Assembly: GCA_017475555.1 (NCBI GenBank)
Contig: JAFVFL010000011.1
Span: 62,001 to 126,000 of the forward strand
DNA from: Ruminococcus sp.
GTDB lineage: Bacteria; Bacillota; Clostridia; Oscillospirales; Ruminococcaceae
Direction of reading: 5' to 3'
DNA: 64,000 nt
Under the pieces are notes generated by a model, which worked only from the letters and a program-made list of their open reading frames with translations, was not told the DNA's origin and did no database searches. Shown here piece by piece: positions 34,136-43,061 of the stretch (positions within the stretch are counted from its first letter, which is position 1; each line of letters opens with the position of its first letter). Position numbers and translations under genes: made by a program.

Positions 34136-36328
34136 ATGATTCACAGAAAATGCTTTGCAGTCATGACGGCAGCACTTATGCTTACGGCTGCGTCCGGCTG
34201 CGGCTCAGGAAATAAGAACAGCTCCGGTATTCTCGATTATGAGTGGAGCAATGTCGCTATCGGCGGCGGCGGTTATATAACAGGTATAGTCTACAGCCCG
34301 GCGGAGGAGGGACTTGCCTATGTCCGGACTGATATCAGCGGTGCGTACAGATTTGACAGGAATAAGGATAAGTGGGTCGCAATAACCGACTTTTTCGGCG
34401 GCGATGAGTGGAATCTCATCGGTATCGAGAGCATTGCCGCTGACCCGGTCGAGCCGAACAGGGTCTATGCTGCCTGCGGTACCTATATGGGCGACAACGG
34501 GGCGATCATCGCCTCGGACGATTACGGCGAGACATGGAAAAGGTTCGACCTCAGCTTCGGCTGCGGAGGAAACTGCTCCGGCAGAGGTACGGGCGAGCGG
34601 CTGTGCGTTGACCCGGTAAACAACAATATCGTGTACTTCGGCTCACGCAACAGGGGACTGTGGAGGTCTGAGGACTACGGCGAAACATGGAGCGAGGTCA
34701 GCTCGTTCCCGGTAAAGGGCGATTACAGTCAGGAGAGCAATTATATCGGCATTATGTGGGTGAAATTCGCCCCGGAAAGCAACGATATCTACGCAGGAGT
34801 TGCAATGACGGGCGGCGAGAGCATTTACAGATCGTCAGACGGCGGCAGCACATGGTCGGCACTTCCGGCAGTACCGGGCGGATATATCCCGGTATCGGCT
34901 GAGATATCGCAGAACGGCTGTATGTATATCGCCTGCTCTGATACGGCGGGGCCTAATGTTGACCCGCACAACGGTGCTGTGTATTCCCTTGACCTTTCGA
35001 CACAGGAGTACACCGACATAACCCCGGAGCTGGACGACGGAAGGTACGGCGGATTCGGCGGCATTGCCATGAATTCCCTCGACCCGGATACAGTAGTTGT
35101 CACGACACTCGGCTTCTGGGACGACAGAGGACATAATATCTACCGCACCACGGACGGCGGAAATACATGGAACGCACTTTACACCAGGGACGAGAAGAAC
35201 TACACTATGGACGTTTCCGAGGCTGACTGGCTCACATGGGGGCGTGAGGAGGCTTCTGTCGGCTGGTGGACTTCCGCTGTGGCTATGGACCCGTTCGATT
35301 CGGACGAGGTAAGCTACGGCACAGGTGCGACACTGTACACGACCGAGAATATGACCGACCTCGGCAGCGGAACGCCGGTAACTATAAGATTCGGGGCATA
35401 CGGTATCGAGGAAACAGCCGTGTTCGACATGGTCTCTCCCCCGACAGACGGCTCAACTCCGCAGCTTTACTCGATAATGGGCGATCTGACGGGCTTTTCG
35501 CATATGGACGTCACCAAGTGCCCGGACGATGACCATTTCATGAAGAACGGCAATCCCACCTCGATAGACTGCGGCTGGCTCGACGGAAACTGTGCAGTGT
35601 ACACGAGCGAGAGCAAAAAGGGACTGAACTATACCACTGACGGCGGAAAAACGTGGGAGGTCATCAAGATACTCCCGGAGAAGTCCCAGGGCGGTCATGC
35701 GACTATATCGACCGACGGCAAGACTATCATCTGGAGACCGGCGACCCTCAGCGGAAAGCCCTATATCACGCCGGACTACGGGAAAACGTGGTACGAGTGC
35801 AGCGGTCTGAGCTATGGTGCAAAGGTCATTGCCGACAGGGTGAATCCGGATAAATTCTACGCAGTCAGCGGCGGCTCGTTCTGCGTTTCAACTGACGGCG
35901 GATATCACTTTAAGCAGACCGGTGCGGTGCTTCCGGACAGCTGCGAGCTTGTCGCTGTGGGCGACAGGGAGGGTCATGTGTGGGCTTACAACGGCTCGTA
36001 TCCGATGTACACCGAGGACGGCGGCGAGACGTTCAGTGTGCTCAAGACCTGCAACGCAAGGTGCTTAGGCTTCGGTGCGGCGGCTGACGGCTCTGACTAC
36101 CAGACAATATATATCATGGGAAACAATAACGTTGAGGGCGTCAGCGACCCGCAGGGCGACGGCATATACCGCTCGACCGACAAGGGTCAGACGTGGCAGC
36201 GGCTCAATGACGAGCAGCACCTCTTCGGCAACCTCACCGCCTCTATCACAGGGGACAGCGAGGTATTCGGCAGGGTGTACTTTGCCACCAACGGCAGAGG
36301 CATAGTAATGGGAGATGCAGCGGATTAA
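34136..36328 (+). CDS. GH74 xyloglucanase lipoprotein
   Basis: 730 residues. Lipobox with Cys22 (AASGC) and a two-domain GH74 propeller. Both catalytic Asp positions are conserved: D66 in VRTDISGAYRF and D450 in MGDLTGFSH. No dockerin or binding module, so it is membrane-anchored. ATG 34136 is 6 bases from AGGGGGT; an overlapping GTG at 34133 is less likely. Followed without a gap by the lysozyme gene. It is a distant paralogue of the dockerin enzyme at 13045. Confidence 0.93.
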   Translation: MIHRKCFAVMTAALMLTAASGCGSGNKNSSGILDYEWSNVAIGGGGYITGIVYSPAEEGLAYVRTDISGAYRFDRNKDKWVAITDFFGGDEWNLIGIESIAADPVEPNRVYAACGTYMGDNGAIIASDDYGETWKRFDLSFGCGGNCSGRGTGERLCVDPVNNNIVYFGSRNRGLWRSEDYGETWSEVSSFPVKGDYSQESNYIGIMWVKFAPESNDIYAGVAMTGGESIYRSSDGGSTWSALPAVPGGYIPVSAEISQNGCMYIACSDTAGPNVDPHNGAVYSLDLSTQEYTDITPELDDGRYGGFGGIAMNSLDPDTVVVTTLGFWDDRGHNIYRTTDGGNTWNALYTRDEKNYTMDVSEADWLTWGREEASVGWWTSAVAMDPFDSDEVSYGTGATLYTTENMTDLGSGTPVTIRFGAYGIEETAVFDMVSPPTDGSTPQLYSIMGDLTGFSHMDVTKCPDDDHFMKNGNPTSIDCGWLDGNCAVYTSESKKGLNYTTDGGKTWEVIKILPEKSQGGHATISTDGKTIIWRPATLSGKPYITPDYGKTWYECSGLSYGAKVIADRVNPDKFYAVSGGSFCVSTDGGYHFKQTGAVLPDSCELVAVGDREGHVWAYNGSYPMYTEDGGETFSVLKTCNARCLGFGAAADGSDYQTIYIMGNNNVEGVSDPQGDGIYRSTDKGQTWQRLNDEQHLFGNLTASITGDSEVFGRVYFATNGRGIVMGDAAD

Positions 36329-37054
36329 ATGAAGAAAAAACGTATAGCTCCGGTGCTTATCATCGCTGCCGGACTGCTGCTGACATTCATCGCATGGGCG
36401 TGGTCGTGTCTGTTCGCAAGGGCAGATGTGAACAGGTCGAAATACCCGGTATTCGGGGTAGATGTGTCCAATTATCAGGGCGATATCGACTGGGATACGC
36501 TTGAAGCTCAGGGAGTGCAGTTCGCCTTCATAAAGGCGACCGAGGGCAGCGGACATACAGATGAATCCGTGCGGAGAAATCTTGAAAGAGCCGCACAGAC
36601 CGGGATAAAGGTCTCGTGCTATCACTTTTTCAGCTTCGACAGTGCCGGTGAGACACAGGCGGAAAACTATATCGGATCAGTCAGCCCGGACGAGATACAG
36701 CTGCCGCCGGTAGTGGATATAGAATACTACGGCGACAAAAGGCACAGCAAGCCCTCGCTGAGCGAAACGGAGGAAATACTCCGTCCTCTGCTTGAACGGC
36801 TTGAGGAATACTACGGCGTCAAGCCGATTATCTACACGACTATCCCGGTGTATTACAGATATGTCAGGAAGAGCTTCCCGGACTATCCGCTGTGGATACG
36901 CTGTACGCAGGCAGAGCCGGATATGCTCGTTGACTGGACGTTCTGGCAGTACACGGACAAGGGCAGGCTTGAGGGCTACTTCGGCGAGGAGGAATACATT
37001 GATTACAATGTATTCTGCGGAAGTGAGGAGGAGTTCTTTTCATTATACAAATAA
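36329..37054 (+). CDS. GH25 lysozyme (muramidase), membrane-anchored
   Basis: 241 residues. A membrane segment (about 6-30) then a GH25 domain: FGVDVSNYQGDIDW (catalytic Asp), FIKATEGSGHTD, PVVDIEYY (catalytic acids) and FWQYTDKGRLEGY. It hydrolyses peptidoglycan. The ATG abuts the stop of the GH74 gene, so it is co-transcribed. Link to glycan degradation may be wall remodelling for enzyme export or lysis of competitors (inference). Confidence 0.92.
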   Translation: MKKKRIAPVLIIAAGLLLTFIAWAWSCLFARADVNRSKYPVFGVDVSNYQGDIDWDTLEAQGVQFAFIKATEGSGHTDESVRRNLERAAQTGIKVSCYHFFSFDSAGETQAENYIGSVSPDEIQLPPVVDIEYYGDKRHSKPSLSETEEILRPLLERLEEYYGVKPIIYTTIPVYYRYVRKSFPDYPLWIRCTQAEPDMLVDWTFWQYTDKGRLEGYFGEEEYIDYNVFCGSEEEFFSLYK

Positions 37055-37055
37055 C

Positions 37056-37123
37056 AGGGCTATGCAAAGCTGACAGCCCTGGGAAAGGAGAGGGGAGGAG
37101 CCGGATATCCAGAGGGCTTTCCC
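37056..37123 (+). other. two hairpins in the gap before manA
   Basis: AGGGCT/AGCCCT (37056-37080) and GGGAAAG/CTTTCCC (37081-37123). The second closes just before the manA start and encloses purine-rich sequence including AGAGGG, the likely ribosome site, so it may hide it. Confidence 0.45.
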
Positions 37124-37125
37124 CT

Positions 37126-38127
37126 GTGAAAATGGCAGACAGCAGGATTTTTCAGCCGTTCCGGCTCAGACCGGCGATAAAGGACTACATCTGGGGCGGA
37201 ACGAGATTAAGAGATGAATACGGGAAAAAAAGCAGCCTTGAAAGGCTTGCGGAGAGCTGGGAGCTTTCGTGCCACCCGGACGGTATGAGCGTGATAGATT
37301 CCGGCATTTGTGAGGGTATGACGCTCGGTGAGTACATTGAGAGATATCCGGCTCAGGCAGGGAGCGTGTGCAGGGATATGCCGTTCTTTCCGGTACTGGT
37401 CAAGCTTATCGACGCAAGGAATGACCTCTCTGTACAGGTACACCCTGATGATGAGTATGCACTTGAGCATGAGAACAGCTACGGAAAGACCGAAATGTGG
37501 TACGTTATCGACTGTGAGCCGGGTGCGGAGCTGGTGTACGGCTTTAAGGAAAGGCTGACACGGGAGCAGTTCAGAGAGGCGATAGATAACGGCACGCTCA
37601 TGGAGCTTGTCAACAGAGTGCCGGTGAAAAAGGGAGATACGTTCTTCATTCCCTCAGGTACTCTCCACGCTATCGGCAGAGGTATGCTTATTGCCGAAAT
37701 ACAGCAGAATTCCAACATAACCTACCGGGTGTACGACTACGGCAGGCTCGGTGCTGACGGAAAGCCGAGGGAGCTTCACACGGAAAAGGCGATCGAGGTA
37801 ACGTGCCTTGCACCGCCGCCGGAGCAGCCTGAGCAGAGCATACATGAGTCTGAGACGGGTGCGGCAGTCCGTGAGCTTGCACAGTGCAGATACTTCAGGG
37901 TCACGGAGCATGATATAAACGGCAGCACGCAGATATCCACCGGTGATACGAGCTTCGGGCATATACTTGTTATTGAGGGGAGTGCCGTCCTGAGCGGACA
38001 TGACTTCTCCCTTGATATAAAAAAGGGCGACAGCATTTTTCTTCCTGCCGGGTGCGGAATGAGCAGCATTTCAGGTCGTTGCAGGATAATTCACACAGCT
38101 GTCCCGGAAGATACTAAACAGCTCTAA
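37126..38127 (+). CDS. manA: class I mannose-6-phosphate isomerase
   Basis: 333 residues, short bacterial form. Converts mannose 6-phosphate and fructose 6-phosphate. Zinc-site motifs: VQVHPDDEYA (about 103), KTEMWYVID, and IPSGTLHAIG (about 172). GTG 37126 is preferred because AGAGGG is nine bases upstream; an in-frame ATG at 37132 is the alternative. Placed 10 bases before glucokinase. Confidence 0.93.
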   Translation: MKMADSRIFQPFRLRPAIKDYIWGGTRLRDEYGKKSSLERLAESWELSCHPDGMSVIDSGICEGMTLGEYIERYPAQAGSVCRDMPFFPVLVKLIDARNDLSVQVHPDDEYALEHENSYGKTEMWYVIDCEPGAELVYGFKERLTREQFREAIDNGTLMELVNRVPVKKGDTFFIPSGTLHAIGRGMLIAEIQQNSNITYRVYDYGRLGADGKPRELHTEKAIEVTCLAPPPEQPEQSIHESETGAAVRELAQCRYFRVTEHDINGSTQISTGDTSFGHILVIEGSAVLSGHDFSLDIKKGDSIFLPAGCGMSSISGRCRIIHTAVPEDTKQL

Positions 38128-38137
38128 GGAGGAAGAA

Positions 38138-39103
38138 ATGAAATACTACGTAGGAATTGATCTGGGCGGAACAAACATCGTTGCAGGAGTAGTTGACGGC
38201 AACTACAACATCATCGCAAAGGCTTCAACAAAGACCAACTGCCCCCGTCCCGACAGGGAGATAGCAGCTGATATGGCGAGAATGGCTGAGGAGGCAGTAA
38301 AGAATGCAGGGCTTGATATGGGTGATATCGAGTGGATAGGCATAGGCTCTCCCGGTATCGCAAACAGCTCTACAGGAGTGCTTGAATACTCCAATAACCT
38401 CGGCTTCAGGGATACTCCGCTCGTGGACTATATCAAGGAGTTCATAGGCAGGGACGATACACCGGTGTTCATTGAGAATGATGCGAATGCTGCGGCTTAC
38501 GGCGAGTATGTTGCAGGTGCGGCAAAGGGTGCAAGGAATGCTGTGTGCATAACTCTCGGAACGGGTGTCGGCAGCGGAATAGTTATTGACGGGAAGATCT
38601 ATTCCGGCTCCAACTTTGCGGGAGCTGAGATAGGCCATACTGTCATAGAGGTCGGCGGAGCACAGTGCTCGTGCGGAAGAAAGGGCTGCTTTGAGGCGTA
38701 TTCCTCGGCTACAGGTCTTATCCGCATGACAAAGGAGGCTATCGAGCTGCACCCGGACAGTGCAATGGCTGGTATGGCTAAGGAGAGGGGCAAGGTAACT
38801 GCACGCACCTCGTTCGACTGCATGAGAGCAGGTGACAAGTACGCAAAGGACGTTGTGGATAAGTACATAAAGTATCTTGCAGCGGGCGTGACCAACGTTA
38901 TCAACATCTTCCAGCCGGATATCCTCTGTATCGGCGGCGGCGTGTGCAATGAGGGCGACCCTCTGCTTCTGCCGATGAAGAAGATAGTCGCAGAGGAGGT
39001 CTACACCAGGGATTCCGACAAGAACTGCGAGATCGTTATTGCAAAGCTCGGAAATGATGCAGGAATAATCGGTGCGGCATTCCTCGGCAAGGCTAATTCG
39101 TAA
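38138..39103 (+). CDS. glcK: ROK-family glucokinase
   Basis: 321 residues. Phosphorylates glucose released from xyloglucan or glucan. Motifs: IDLGGTNIVAG (ATP phosphate loop), ENDANAAAYGEY (catalytic Asp in ND), TLGTGVGSG, and the zinc motif CSCGRKGCFEAY. Strong AGGAGG. Last gene of the GH74-GH25-manA-glk unit, closed by a strong terminator. Confidence 0.95.
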   Translation: MKYYVGIDLGGTNIVAGVVDGNYNIIAKASTKTNCPRPDREIAADMARMAEEAVKNAGLDMGDIEWIGIGSPGIANSSTGVLEYSNNLGFRDTPLVDYIKEFIGRDDTPVFIENDANAAAYGEYVAGAAKGARNAVCITLGTGVGSGIVIDGKIYSGSNFAGAEIGHTVIEVGGAQCSCGRKGCFEAYSSATGLIRMTKEAIELHPDSAMAGMAKERGKVTARTSFDCMRAGDKYAKDVVDKYIKYLAAGVTNVINIFQPDILCIGGGVCNEGDPLLLPMKKIVAEEVYTRDSDKNCEIVIAKLGNDAGIIGAAFLGKANS

Positions 39104-39124
39104 AAATTTTTGTATAAAGCACGT

Positions 39125-39178
39125 TCAGCCATATGCACAGTTTGGGCAATATATTTTTGTGCATATGGCTGATTTTTT
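39125..39178 (+). terminator. terminator of the glucokinase operon
   Basis: Perfect 15-bp stem (arms 39125-39139 and 39158-39172) followed by TTTTTT. Confidence 0.92.
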
Positions 39179-39247
39179 CTCTTTTGTGCAGCAATTGCAC
39201 CCCGAAATTACACTATATTATTGAATCGATTCAAGGGAGGGATTCAT

Positions 39248-39778
39248 ATGACAGATTTCTCCGCCGACGTAAGGCTTGCCGCAGAGGGCGATACCTCGGC
39301 TTTTGCAAGACTTTACGAGCTTGTATACAAGGACCTTTATCATATCGCACTGTACAGCCTGAGAAGCACTCACGATGCCTGCGACGCAGTGAGCGATACC
39401 GTGCTCGATGCGTTTGAAGCTATAGGCAGTCTCAGACAGCCGGAGGCGTTCAGAAGCTGGATAATGCGGATACTTTCAGCGAAGATAAAGCAGAGGCAGA
39501 GAGAGTATTTCACCGAAACACAGGATATTGACGGGCTTCCCCCAGAGGACGCTCCGGAGACGGATTTCAGCTTTGAGGATATCGAGCTGCGTGACGCAGT
39601 TGACCGGCTCGACCCGCAGTCACGGCTGATCCTTTCAATGTCCGTTCTCGGAGGGTATACCAGCAGCGAGATAGCCGAAGTATGCGGATCAAGTCCAAGC
39701 ACTGTAAGGTCACGGCTCACACGGATACGGAGGACACTCAGACTTGAGCTTTCAGAGAAAAGGAGAGATGATACATGA
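39248..39778 (+). CDS. ECF-type RNA polymerase sigma factor
   Basis: 176 residues with region 2 (ARLYELVYKDLYHIALYSLRS...CDAVSDTVLDAFEAIGSLRQPEAFRSW) and region 4 (LDPQSRLILSMSVLGGYTSSEIAEVCGSSPSTVRSRLTRIRRTL). ATG 39248 follows AGGGAGG; the palindrome GAATCGATTC lies in the leader. The next gene overlaps by 4 bases (ATGA) and encodes a membrane beta-propeller with a short cytoplasmic N-terminus, the standard place for an anti-sigma factor. Confidence 0.92.
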   Translation: MTDFSADVRLAAEGDTSAFARLYELVYKDLYHIALYSLRSTHDACDAVSDTVLDAFEAIGSLRQPEAFRSWIMRILSAKIKQRQREYFTETQDIDGLPPEDAPETDFSFEDIELRDAVDRLDPQSRLILSMSVLGGYTSSEIAEVCGSSPSTVRSRLTRIRRTLRLELSEKRRDDT

Positions 39779-42177
39779 ACGAGAATGAGAAAAGGATAAA
39801 GGAGCTTCTTGAGAGCGAGGATATCCCGGAGCAGCTCAGTCCGGAGAATATAAAGAAGCTTCTCGATGACAGGGCAGCAGGGGAGACACCTCAGGTCACG
39901 GAGGTCACTTCTCCTGAGACCGGAAAGAACAGCAGAAAAAATATTGCAATGCGTACCGGGGCTATCGCCGCAGCGGTTGCAGTACTTGCAGGCGGAGGGG
40001 CTTTGTACAGGAGCAGCGTGCTCAGAAAGGACACCGGAGAGCAGCAGTCTGCGGTGGTACAGGACGAGAGCCATGTGAATGAGAGTGTGACCGGGTACGG
40101 AAGTGAAGTTAGTGATGATGAGGAGACGGCCGGCACAGACACAGCAGATACTGAGGAGACGGTCACAGAGAGCGTGAGTGAGGCTCCGTATATGTCCGGT
40201 GCAGGGAGCTACGGAGAGATATATTCTCTGCTGAAAAGGAGCAATGAGAGCAGATATCAGATAATGAAGACAGATGAGGAGGCAGCATACGAGAGCAGTG
40301 CGGAGGCTCCTGCGACTGGCGGCGATGTGTATCTCAGCAGTGCAGATGCGGATTATTCGTATGAAGATAACTCAGATGATGCAGCAGTCTATGACGAAGC
40401 TGTTCCCCGGGCCGAGGAGAGTGACATGATCGGAGAGGGAGACAGCGGCATGGGCGGAGGAGACGACACCAGCTACTACGATACCTACAATCAGGAGGAG
40501 GGTGTTCTTGAAGCCGATATCGTCAAGACCGACGGAAAGAATATCTACTATGTCGGCAACAGGTTCAGCGAGACAGGAGGCTATACAGCTGCCCTGAATA
40601 TCGCCTCCGCAGACGACGGCACCTTCACATCTCAGCAGATGATCGACATTTCCGAGGGGCTTGACCTCAATCACGGCGAGGATTATACCGTAAGGGTATC
40701 AGCGGATGATATGTACCTCTACAATGGCATGATAGCTGTGGTCGGAGGGTATGATTCGTTCCATGATTTCTGGATATCACACAGTCTTGACGAGAAGTCA
40801 GACTGGGACGAATATGACAGCTGGGACTGGGACAGCAGCTACGGCACGTTCGTGAGCTTTTACACAGCTGACGAGGACGGGAATATCAGCCGCACGGGCA
40901 CTTATTATCAGGACGGCTATTACAACGATGTACGCATTTCACCGGACGGATATATGTACCTTGTCACGACCTACAGCTCCGACACATTCTTCCTTGCAGA
41001 GAATGAGGAGGATATAGAGGACTATATCCCGATGAGGGGTATCGACGGCGGTATCGAATGTCTTGACTGCTCCTGCGTGCTCATGCCTGCCGGCGAGCTG
41101 CAAACTCCGATATCGAGCTACACCGTGATAGGAAGTCTTGACCTGACCGCTGAGGGACAGTTCTCAGAGGCGGACTGCAAGGCTCTGCTCGGCTATACAG
41201 GTACTGTCTACAGCTCCGCTGACAATCTTTACACCGCTGTGGGCTGGGACAATACAGATATCACCCGTATATCCATTGGCGGCGGAAATATCGAGCCTGC
41301 GGCAAGCGGCAGCATTACCGGATATGTGCTGGATCAGTTCTCGATGAGCGAATACGGCGGCTATTTCCGTGTTGCGGCAACTGAGGAAAGCTGGAACGAG
41401 GTGTATACTGACGATACCGGGCTTATCGGCGATATCTGGATCGACTGGACTGGGGACAGGATAGACAGGCATAACTATGTTTATGTTCTCGATATGGATA
41501 TGAATATAGTCGGCAGTATCACGGATTTCGGCGAGGACGAGATGATAAAGTCGGTCAATTTCCAGGGCGATACGGCGTATGTTGTGACCTATGAGCAGAC
41601 TGACCCGCTGTTTGCGATAGACCTTTCAGACCCGACAGCACCGGCAATGCTCGATGATTTCCAGATACTCGGCTACAGCACCTATATGCAGAAATGGGGA
41701 GACGGACTTCTTCTCGGCTTTGGTGCGGACGCTGACGAGGACGGTATAGAGCATGGCGTAAAGGCGGTCATGTTCGACAACTCCGACCCGACTGAGCTTC
41801 AGGAGGTCGGGATATATTCCGTTACCGCACAGGACGAGAATGAGTGGATATACTCCCCGGCGGTGTACGAGAGAAAGGCTCTGCTCATCGCACCGGAGAA
41901 GAATTTATTCGGCTTCCCGATAGAGCGGCACAGCTTCGGATTTTCGGACGGTGAATACTGGAACGCCTCTGTCTCCGGGTACATCTTCCTCTCCTACGGG
42001 GACGGACAGTTCAACTACCTCGGCGAGCTTATGGAGGACAACGTGGATTACTATTCCATGAACAACAGAGCGATCTATATCGGCGGATATATCTATATAT
42101 GCTCACCCTCAAGGTTCACGGCACTGGATATGGAGACGATGAATGTTACGGATACGGCGTATTTCGGATTTGGCTGA
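39775..42177 (+). CDS. membrane beta-propeller protein, probable anti-sigma partner
   Basis: 800 residues. Cytoplasmic N-terminus (1-55, IPEQLSPENIKKLLDDR), one membrane helix (about 60-80), an acidic low-complexity spacer to about 230, then the beta-propeller of PF09826 type recognised by NQEEGVLEADIVKTDGKNIYYV. Translational overlap with the sigma factor gene suggests joint function: the N-terminus may hold the sigma factor and the outer propeller may sense an external ligand (inference). A hairpin without T tract follows (42206-42232). Confidence 0.85.
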   Translation: MNENEKRIKELLESEDIPEQLSPENIKKLLDDRAAGETPQVTEVTSPETGKNSRKNIAMRTGAIAAAVAVLAGGGALYRSSVLRKDTGEQQSAVVQDESHVNESVTGYGSEVSDDEETAGTDTADTEETVTESVSEAPYMSGAGSYGEIYSLLKRSNESRYQIMKTDEEAAYESSAEAPATGGDVYLSSADADYSYEDNSDDAAVYDEAVPRAEESDMIGEGDSGMGGGDDTSYYDTYNQEEGVLEADIVKTDGKNIYYVGNRFSETGGYTAALNIASADDGTFTSQQMIDISEGLDLNHGEDYTVRVSADDMYLYNGMIAVVGGYDSFHDFWISHSLDEKSDWDEYDSWDWDSSYGTFVSFYTADEDGNISRTGTYYQDGYYNDVRISPDGYMYLVTTYSSDTFFLAENEEDIEDYIPMRGIDGGIECLDCSCVLMPAGELQTPISSYTVIGSLDLTAEGQFSEADCKALLGYTGTVYSSADNLYTAVGWDNTDITRISIGGGNIEPAASGSITGYVLDQFSMSEYGGYFRVAATEESWNEVYTDDTGLIGDIWIDWTGDRIDRHNYVYVLDMDMNIVGSITDFGEDEMIKSVNFQGDTAYVVTYEQTDPLFAIDLSDPTAPAMLDDFQILGYSTYMQKWGDGLLLGFGADADEDGIEHGVKAVMFDNSDPTELQEVGIYSVTAQDENEWIYSPAVYERKALLIAPEKNLFGFPIERHSFGFSDGEYWNASVSGYIFLSYGDGQFNYLGELMEDNVDYYSMNNRAIYIGGYIYICSPSRFTALDMETMNVTDTAYFGFG

Positions 42178-42205
42178 TATCCGAGGATCTTATGCAGACA
42201 AAGAA

Positions 42206-42232
42206 TATGGGCTGACAAAGCGTCAGCCCATA
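42206..42232. terminator. hairpin between convergent genes
   Basis: Perfect 11-bp stem TATGGGCTGAC/GTCAGCCCATA; no T tract on either side, so termination is uncertain. Confidence 0.5.
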
Positions 42233-42296
42233 GGATAAAGGACAGATAAAGCAAACCAAAAAATGATTTGCATTCTTTTGCGGCTGCTGATAACAG

Positions 42297-42773
42297 TCAG
42301 TTCAGGACCGCAGCTGCAGCGGCAAGACAGGCGGCGAAAACAGCCCAGAGCAGATATGGTATATTCAGTGCGGCTGCACGGCGGTCTGCCCTTGAAAAAG
42401 CCCACACCATGAACGCTGTGAGCATTGCGAGCAGCACAGCTGTTACCGCTGCCGCCGGGAGAAGTCTGAACCGGAAGAAAATAATGCTCCACGCAAAATT
42501 CACCGCAAGCTGTGCAGCATATACGCTCAGAGCGGTGTGACGGAGCGTATCGTCCCTGTCAGAGCTGTACACAAGGTATGCACCTATGCCCATGAGTGCG
42601 TAGAGTATCGCCCATACTACCGGGAAAACAGCTCCCGGCGGTGCGAACGGCGGCTTGACAAGCTCGTTGTAAAAGCCGGTATATCCCCTTGTTATCAGTG
42701 CGGATAATGCACCGACAAGCTCCGCTGATACTATTGCTCCCCCAACTAAACCTTGCCAGCCAATGCTCGGCAT
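42297..42773 (-). CDS. tspO: TspO/MBR family tryptophan-rich sensory protein
   Basis: 158 residues with five membrane helices. Family motifs: KPPFAPPGAVFPVVWAILY (about 40-58), AAQLAVNFAWSIIFF (about 87-101) and ALNIPYLLWAVFA near the end. TspO binds porphyrins and related molecules. The start codon and first about 15 codons (MPSIGWQGLVGGAIV) lie within the MITE at 42729-42895; the ribosome site is poor (AGAGAAA). No other in-frame Met occurs before residue 61, so the N-terminal helix appears to use element-derived sequence. Confidence 0.9.
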   Translation of the reverse strand: MPSIGWQGLVGGAIVSAELVGALSALITRGYTGFYNELVKPPFAPPGAVFPVVWAILYALMGIGAYLVYSSDRDDTLRHTALSVYAAQLAVNFAWSIIFFRFRLLPAAAVTAVLLAMLTAFMVWAFSRADRRAAALNIPYLLWAVFAACLAAAAAVLN

Positions 42774-42895
42774 AAAGAAAATTTCTCTGCGTCAGGAAAA
42801 CTTGAAATACGACAGTATTCCTGCGTTTCCCTTCCTTGATAAATTCCCTTTCTGCCTTCGCCTTTTTGGCAATGTTTAATTGGTGGAGCAATATA
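42729..42895. mobile_element. MITE copy (167 bp) covering the tspO start
   Basis: Terminal inverted repeats 42729-42757 and 42868-42895 agree at about 24 of 28 positions, with TA at each border. The inner side next to the first repeat is shared with the short copy at 12848-12913, which looks like an internally deleted version. The remaining about 100 bp interior has a small dyad AATAC-N4-GTATT. No coding capacity for a transposase. Confidence 0.7.
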
Positions 42896-43061
42896 AATAT
42901 CACAAGCTCAGTCTTGTCAATGCCCCGTGAACAGGTCTTTGATGTAGTTTTTATCATTTCTGCACCTCCGTGTGATTTTCGGTATAATTATATGCAATAT
43001 TGCAGAAATTATTATCAGGGGTGCAGTTTTTGTCACAAAAGAATTTCCGGAGGTGAAGGAT

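Noticed and set aside
42559..42957. 132-codon minus-strand frame through tspO and the MITE
   Set aside because: Mostly in another frame of tspO and the element; no recognisable protein.
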